A stretch of 64,000 nt of DNA, from the NCBI RefSeq assembly GCF_004014805.1, contig NZ_ATDN01000003.1:100551-164550 (forward strand). Reading direction: 5' to 3'. This document shows, piece by piece, positions 60,497 through 64,000 of this stretch. Each line of letters starts with the position of its first letter. The first letter of the stretch is position 1. The notes under the pieces are model-generated. The model was not told the DNA's origin, did no database searches, and worked only from the letters and a program-made list of their open reading frames with translations. This stretch comes from Mycolicibacterium elephantis DSM 44368. Lineage in GTDB: Bacteria; Actinomycetota; Actinomycetes; Mycobacteriales; Mycobacteriaceae. The translations under genes were made by a program, and so were the position numbers.

Positions 60497-61563
60497 GTCA
60501 TCCGCCGCCGGGAGGCCCCTACCCTCCGCAGCAGCCGCCGTGGCCGCCACAGCAATGGTCTCCGGGGCCGCCGCCGAAGAAGCGGGGCAACGGCTGGAAG
60601 TGGGCGTTGGGCGCCGTAGCGTTGCTTGTGGTCATCGGAGTGACTGTGGCAGTGACGATTTCGGTGACGAAGGACGACGGCAGCGACGGCTCGAATCCGT
60701 CGGCCAACACATTTGGCCTAGCGAGCGCCGACGACAAAGGCCCCGCCAACATCATCACCGAAGACCCGACATGTGCAGCGTGGACTCCGATCAACAGCAC
60801 GCTTGCTCAGGCGCAACATAACGGATGGGACAGCATCGACCGTTCCATCCCCGCCGAGCAATGGACAACCGAACAGCGCACGCAGTACCACGCGGTGGGG
60901 CGGGCGATGATCGCAGCAGCAGACCAATCGACACGGCTGGTCGAGATCACACCTCATCGCGTGATCCGCAAACTCTACGAGCAGTTCATTGCATATGCGC
61001 GCGCTTACGGAAACGCCATTCCCACTTACGAGCCCGTCGACAATTATCTAGCCATCGTCGCTGCTGACACATCGTCGGCTTTGGCGAACTTGTGTGCCTC
61101 GATCACCTACGGCACTGCTCAAGCGTGGGCGCCTCTGCTTCCAGCTCCCGATCCACCATCTCGAATTGCAGCGATTCAGAATCCCAACAACCCGGAACAA
61201 TTCTTAACAACGCCGGATCCAACATGCGGGGAGTGGGAAGGCTTATTGCGTCGGTTCCAAGCTGACACCACCGCTTGGGGCACAATCGACGCGAGTAAAC
61301 CTTTTGCTGAATGGAATCCCGAGCAGCGCTCGGTTGCCGATTCACTTAAGACAGTGATTAGCACATTCGCCGATGACGTAGAGGATCTCGGTCGCCGTAG
61401 CGAGAGCGCAACACTGGAGGATTTCGCAGTCCTCGCTGCGCAGTACCGCCGTGCGTTTGTTGAAGCGCTGCCTACTTACACGTCAGCCGATTCTTACCTC
61501 TCTGGAGTGGCTGTCGACCTCACCAACGCGATATTCGATGCATGCAAGGCGGCGGGTGCGTAA
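60493..61563 (+). CDS. Single-span membrane protein with a duplicated extracytoplasmic domain
   Basis: A 356-residue protein from ATG 60493. A Pro-rich cytoplasmic N-terminus (PPPGGPYPPQQPPWPPQQW) leads into one membrane span (residues about 36-58). The outside part is a tandem duplication: DPTCAAWTPINSTLAQAQ...ANLCASI and DPTCGEWEGLLRRFQAD...IFDACKA share the Cys pair, W.TID-type and PTY motifs. Each unit probably has an internal disulfide. No known enzyme motif. Coupling to the EspC-like substrate suggests a role in its export or anchoring. Confidence 0.8.
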   Translation: MSHPPPGGPYPPQQPPWPPQQWSPGPPPKKRGNGWKWALGAVALLVVIGVTVAVTISVTKDDGSDGSNPSANTFGLASADDKGPANIITEDPTCAAWTPINSTLAQAQHNGWDSIDRSIPAEQWTTEQRTQYHAVGRAMIAAADQSTRLVEITPHRVIRKLYEQFIAYARAYGNAIPTYEPVDNYLAIVAADTSSALANLCASITYGTAQAWAPLLPAPDPPSRIAAIQNPNNPEQFLTTPDPTCGEWEGLLRRFQADTTAWGTIDASKPFAEWNPEQRSVADSLKTVISTFADDVEDLGRRSESATLEDFAVLAAQYRRAFVEALPTYTSADSYLSGVAVDLTNAIFDACKAAGA

Positions 61564-61707
61564 TGGAGCAAAGGACAGTTGAGCCATCCAGTCTTACTGC
61601 CCCTAAACGTGTACCGCGGCTGGTTGGCTGGCCATGGCGCACAACGACATCGCGATGGTCGCCGCACAGTCTTAACGATCCCTTCATCGAGTGCGCGTGA
61701 CTTAACA

Positions 61708-63921
61708 ATGGGTATCTCGCGACCAAACGATCGGTACGGGATGGCAGCGCCACCGGCATGGCCTGACGTAGACGAAGATGTACTGCAAGCATGCGCAGAT
61801 GCAATCGGCATAGTTTCGAAGACTCTTGGCGCACAGCTTGATGCCGCAAGACAAGAACGCAGTGCAATGTTCGGCGGAGTCGGCCTCTGGTCAGGGGGAG
61901 GGGCGATATCCGCTAACGCTGCGCTCGATAAGCGGATCGCCGATATACAGGCGGTCAAGGGCAAGCTCGACGCCTCCGAACAGCTCTATCGTGACAGCGT
62001 CATCTCTGTGACGAGTGCGAAGAACGGCATCATCGATAACGTCGATCTCGCACACGAATTGATTGACATCATTCTGCGTGCAGATGGCTTGGAGTCGGAG
62101 AAGAAGTCGGCAGTCGATGCGGTCGTGGAATCAACCCGTAACGAGAACCTCGACATCGTCGCTTTGGCGGCTTCGCACGTCTCGGGGAAGGCGTCGCCAT
62201 CTATCGACAGCATAAATGGCACAGCAGGCAACGAGTCCCAACTTGGCGCTGCAGCCGACACTTCAGCCACTCGAGTCGTTCTCGTTAGCCATCTGTCCGG
62301 TGTCGGCGGAGATGAGTTGAAAACCACGCCACCAGTATTGACGCGCACACCACCACCTAACGCTCTGCCGGCAGATGGCGCCCTGGCGGGCGTCGGCGGG
62401 AAGGAAGTGCACACAAACCTGCCGCCCAAAGTGCCGGCCGAAGACTATGGCCCCGTACCTTCCCGTAGTGGTTTGTCGGGTGTGGGTGGCGACGAAGTTG
62501 TGGCTGATCCGTCGCCGCCCATCCCACCGGAAGCCGGCCCAGGCGCTCCTATTGCAGTGGCCCCTGTAGCACCCGTAGTCCCCAGCACCCCAGGCGCTTC
62601 CGTCGCACCATCCGCGCCCAGCGTCGGCACATCGGCGAGTCCCTTGTCGGGCACGTCGGCACCGTCGACGTCCACCTCCAGCCCGCCGATCACCTCGAAT
62701 CCTGCTGCAGCAGCGGCCAATCAACAGACACAGCTCGCGGAGTTTCAACGCTCGATGGCGGATGCCGCGGCGAAAACCGCAGCGCAGACGTCGATTCCAC
62801 CTCCACAGCCAGCCGCAGCTCCGATAGAGGCCGCGCCCACCGCTCAACCTCTCAATGCACCCCTGGTAGCCGATACTCCGACGGCAACCCCTCCACCCGC
62901 ACCAACCTCACCTGCCGGCGCCAGCGCTGGCGTCACCGCCCCAGCGCCCGTCACACCCGCGCCCGGCAGCGGTGCCGCGCCTGGAGGTGCTGTCCCGCTG
63001 GGCCCACCGCCGACGCCTCCACCGGCGGCACCCGCTACTCCGGCAACTGCCGGGCCCAGCGTCGCTCCGGCTGCGGCCGCAGCGGGTTCGAGCACTGTCG
63101 GTGCGCCCGCACCGGTACCGGTATCGGCGGCACGTGCACAGCGTGAGGCCATCGCTGCCGCGACACTACGGCGACCCTCGGCAACTGATCCGGTCCAAGT
63201 CGCCCATCGCATCGCCGCAGCTCTCAACGTGGGGATCAACGATATCGGGTTCTTTTGGATCACCGGCCTCGCCAAGGATGGCACCATCGTCGTCGCCAAC
63301 AACTACGGACTGGGCTATATACCCGAGGGCGTCAACCTGCCGGACCCGGTGAAGATGGCGTCAGCAGATGAGTCCATCCCGGCTACCATCCGCGGCACCT
63401 GGGCTACGTATCCGATTCTGGCGCTGCATGGTTGGGCACAGCACCACAACACTGAACTGCGAGCGGTCATCGCCACCGAGGACCAGTTCAAGGGCTTCGA
63501 TCCCGGCGCACCCAAAATTGTTCTGCGGCCCGACGACATACCGCAGAGCGGCGAAATGAAAGGCCGTCGCCGCTTGCAGGTGATCGCCGCCGATGCCGCA
63601 ACTAGGCTCGCCGCCATTAGCGGCGGTGGCCTGTCCGACGTATTGCCTCCAGCGCCCACAGACACCGAAGCGCCCCAAGATCAACGCGCGGAGTTGTGGT
63701 TCGAAGTATTTCGACCGCTCCTTAGCAATGCGCCCGACCGCGGACAGGTTCAGCTGGCAGCCTTTGTCACCTACGCGGAGCATGCCCAGGAGTTGGCGCT
63801 CCACGACGCGCACATCGCAACCGATGAAGCCAGCCAACGTGCCGCGATCGCCGATTGGATCTATTGGCAACACCTGAGCGTCCTGTCGGCGGACGCGATC
63901 GCTGCAAGTGCCAGCGTCTGA
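61708..63921 (+). CDS. Large T7S-associated protein, Rv3899c-like (DUF5632/DUF5631-type C-terminus)
   Basis: A 737-residue protein; ATG 61708 is chosen over TTG 61579 because conserved sequence starts near AAPPAWPDVDEDVLQACADA (ATG 61741 is an alternative). Residues 15-150 are helical with a WxG-like turn (GGVGLWSGGGAIS), residues 200-480 are a Pro/Ala/Ser/Thr linker with three degenerate G(V)GG(D/K)E repeats, and residues 520-737 correspond to Mtb Rv3899c (IVVANNYGLGYIPEGV, IVLRPDDIPQSGEMKGR, WIYWQHLSVL). Mtb Rv3899c-Rv3901c lies beside the esxEF/cpnT region. Function unknown; likely secreted or envelope-bound. Confidence 0.8.
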   Translation: MGISRPNDRYGMAAPPAWPDVDEDVLQACADAIGIVSKTLGAQLDAARQERSAMFGGVGLWSGGGAISANAALDKRIADIQAVKGKLDASEQLYRDSVISVTSAKNGIIDNVDLAHELIDIILRADGLESEKKSAVDAVVESTRNENLDIVALAASHVSGKASPSIDSINGTAGNESQLGAAADTSATRVVLVSHLSGVGGDELKTTPPVLTRTPPPNALPADGALAGVGGKEVHTNLPPKVPAEDYGPVPSRSGLSGVGGDEVVADPSPPIPPEAGPGAPIAVAPVAPVVPSTPGASVAPSAPSVGTSASPLSGTSAPSTSTSSPPITSNPAAAAANQQTQLAEFQRSMADAAAKTAAQTSIPPPQPAAAPIEAAPTAQPLNAPLVADTPTATPPPAPTSPAGASAGVTAPAPVTPAPGSGAAPGGAVPLGPPPTPPPAAPATPATAGPSVAPAAAAAGSSTVGAPAPVPVSAARAQREAIAAATLRRPSATDPVQVAHRIAAALNVGINDIGFFWITGLAKDGTIVVANNYGLGYIPEGVNLPDPVKMASADESIPATIRGTWATYPILALHGWAQHHNTELRAVIATEDQFKGFDPGAPKIVLRPDDIPQSGEMKGRRRLQVIAADAATRLAAISGGGLSDVLPPAPTDTEAPQDQRAELWFEVFRPLLSNAPDRGQVQLAAFVTYAEHAQELALHDAHIATDEASQRAAIADWIYWQHLSVLSADAIAASASV

Positions 63922-64000
63922 AACGAACCCGGTACGACGGCGCGCCCATTTTGATGCTCCTATTGATGTCAAGCGATTTGGAGCCAGGTTCTGTAGGTTT
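63908..64000 (+). CDS. Possible start of the next gene (cut by the window edge)
   Basis: An open frame from GTG 63908-63910, overlapping the previous stop by 14 bases, continues to the edge of the window: VPASETNPVRRRAHFDAPID and onward. It is only 31 codons, so no family can be named; the overlap is typical of coupled genes in this cluster. Confidence 0.4.
   Translation, partial: MPASETNPVRRRAHFDAPIDVKRFGARFCRF

Noticed and set aside
61563..61697. A separate 44-codon gene from ATG 61563
   Set aside because: It overlaps the previous stop, has no recognisable homology, and ends just before the better-supported start of the large protein.

Overview
The window is high-GC actinobacterial chromosome, clearly from a mycobacterium (most likely a rapid-growing Mycolicibacterium-type species). 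Gene content and order from position 1 to about 48.2 kb largely follow the M. tuberculosis (Mtb) Rv3803c-Rv3856c segment. This includes the mycolyl-arabinogalactan assembly genes, erp, serS/pheA, the IdeR-controlled Rv3839 homologue, espR, hns, ethA/ethR and the PHP protein. The block 48.3-55.7 kb matches the Rv0081-Rv0087 hydrogenase-like operon, which lies elsewhere in Mtb. Orthology statements come from remembered protein sequences; no database search was run.

Layout. (1) 0-8.3 kb, minus strand: glf, glfT2, PAP2 phosphatase, DPPR synthase (ubiA), aftB and two tandem antigen-85 mycolyltransferases. Together they make the galactan, the decaprenyl-phosphate-arabinose donor, the terminal arabinose and the mycolate caps of the cell wall. 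(2) 8.4-12.1 kb, plus strand: the Erp exported repeat protein, an LGFP-repeat peptidoglycan amidase, and a 5'-truncated, frameshifted GjpA-type remnant. (3) 12-25 kb: HAD phosphatase, two PlsC acyltransferases, a metallo-beta-lactamase/Rieske fusion, a hemerythrin protein, a decayed BTAD regulator, serS, a septum-formation family protein, a zincin, a histidine phosphatase, pheA, an iron-box-controlled DUF2470 protein and a CPBP protease. (4) 25-33 kb: LCP ligase, GDPD, a DUF4328-like protein, a DnaA-box-like cluster, a small membrane protein, a nickel superoxide dismutase with its maturation protease at the place where Mtb has sodA, a yybP-ykoY-type riboswitch before a GDT1-family transporter, espR, and an ImmA/IrrE-membrane protein pair. 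(5) 34-43 kb: Rv3850/Rv3851 homologues, the YcnI-CopC-CopD copper set, membrane-anchored Hns, a MerR/TipA regulator with a textbook 19-bp-spacer promoter, RraA, ethA/ethR, and dinB3 with a LexA box over its start codon. (6) 43-47 kb: a secreted Ig-like tandem-repeat/beta-propeller protein broken by near-identical inverted copies of one repeat. (7) 47-56 kb: PHP protein, then a seven-gene minus-strand operon for an energy-converting-hydrogenase-related membrane complex whose large subunit lacks the Ni-binding cysteines, headed by an ArsR regulator. (8) 56-59 kb: TrkA, a K+/H+-type antiporter and an F420-dependent oxidoreductase. (9) 59-64 kb: a small ORF with a strong ribosome binding site and a type VII secretion-associated cluster (EspC-like substrate, membrane protein with a duplicated domain, Rv3899c-like protein).

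The most interesting points are the inverted-repeat tract at 44.66-44.98 kb, the nickel SOD replacement, the Ni-less hydrogenase-like complex, the ESX-associated cluster at the right end, and several well-formed regulatory sites (IdeR, LexA, MerR, EthR and the manganese riboswitch).
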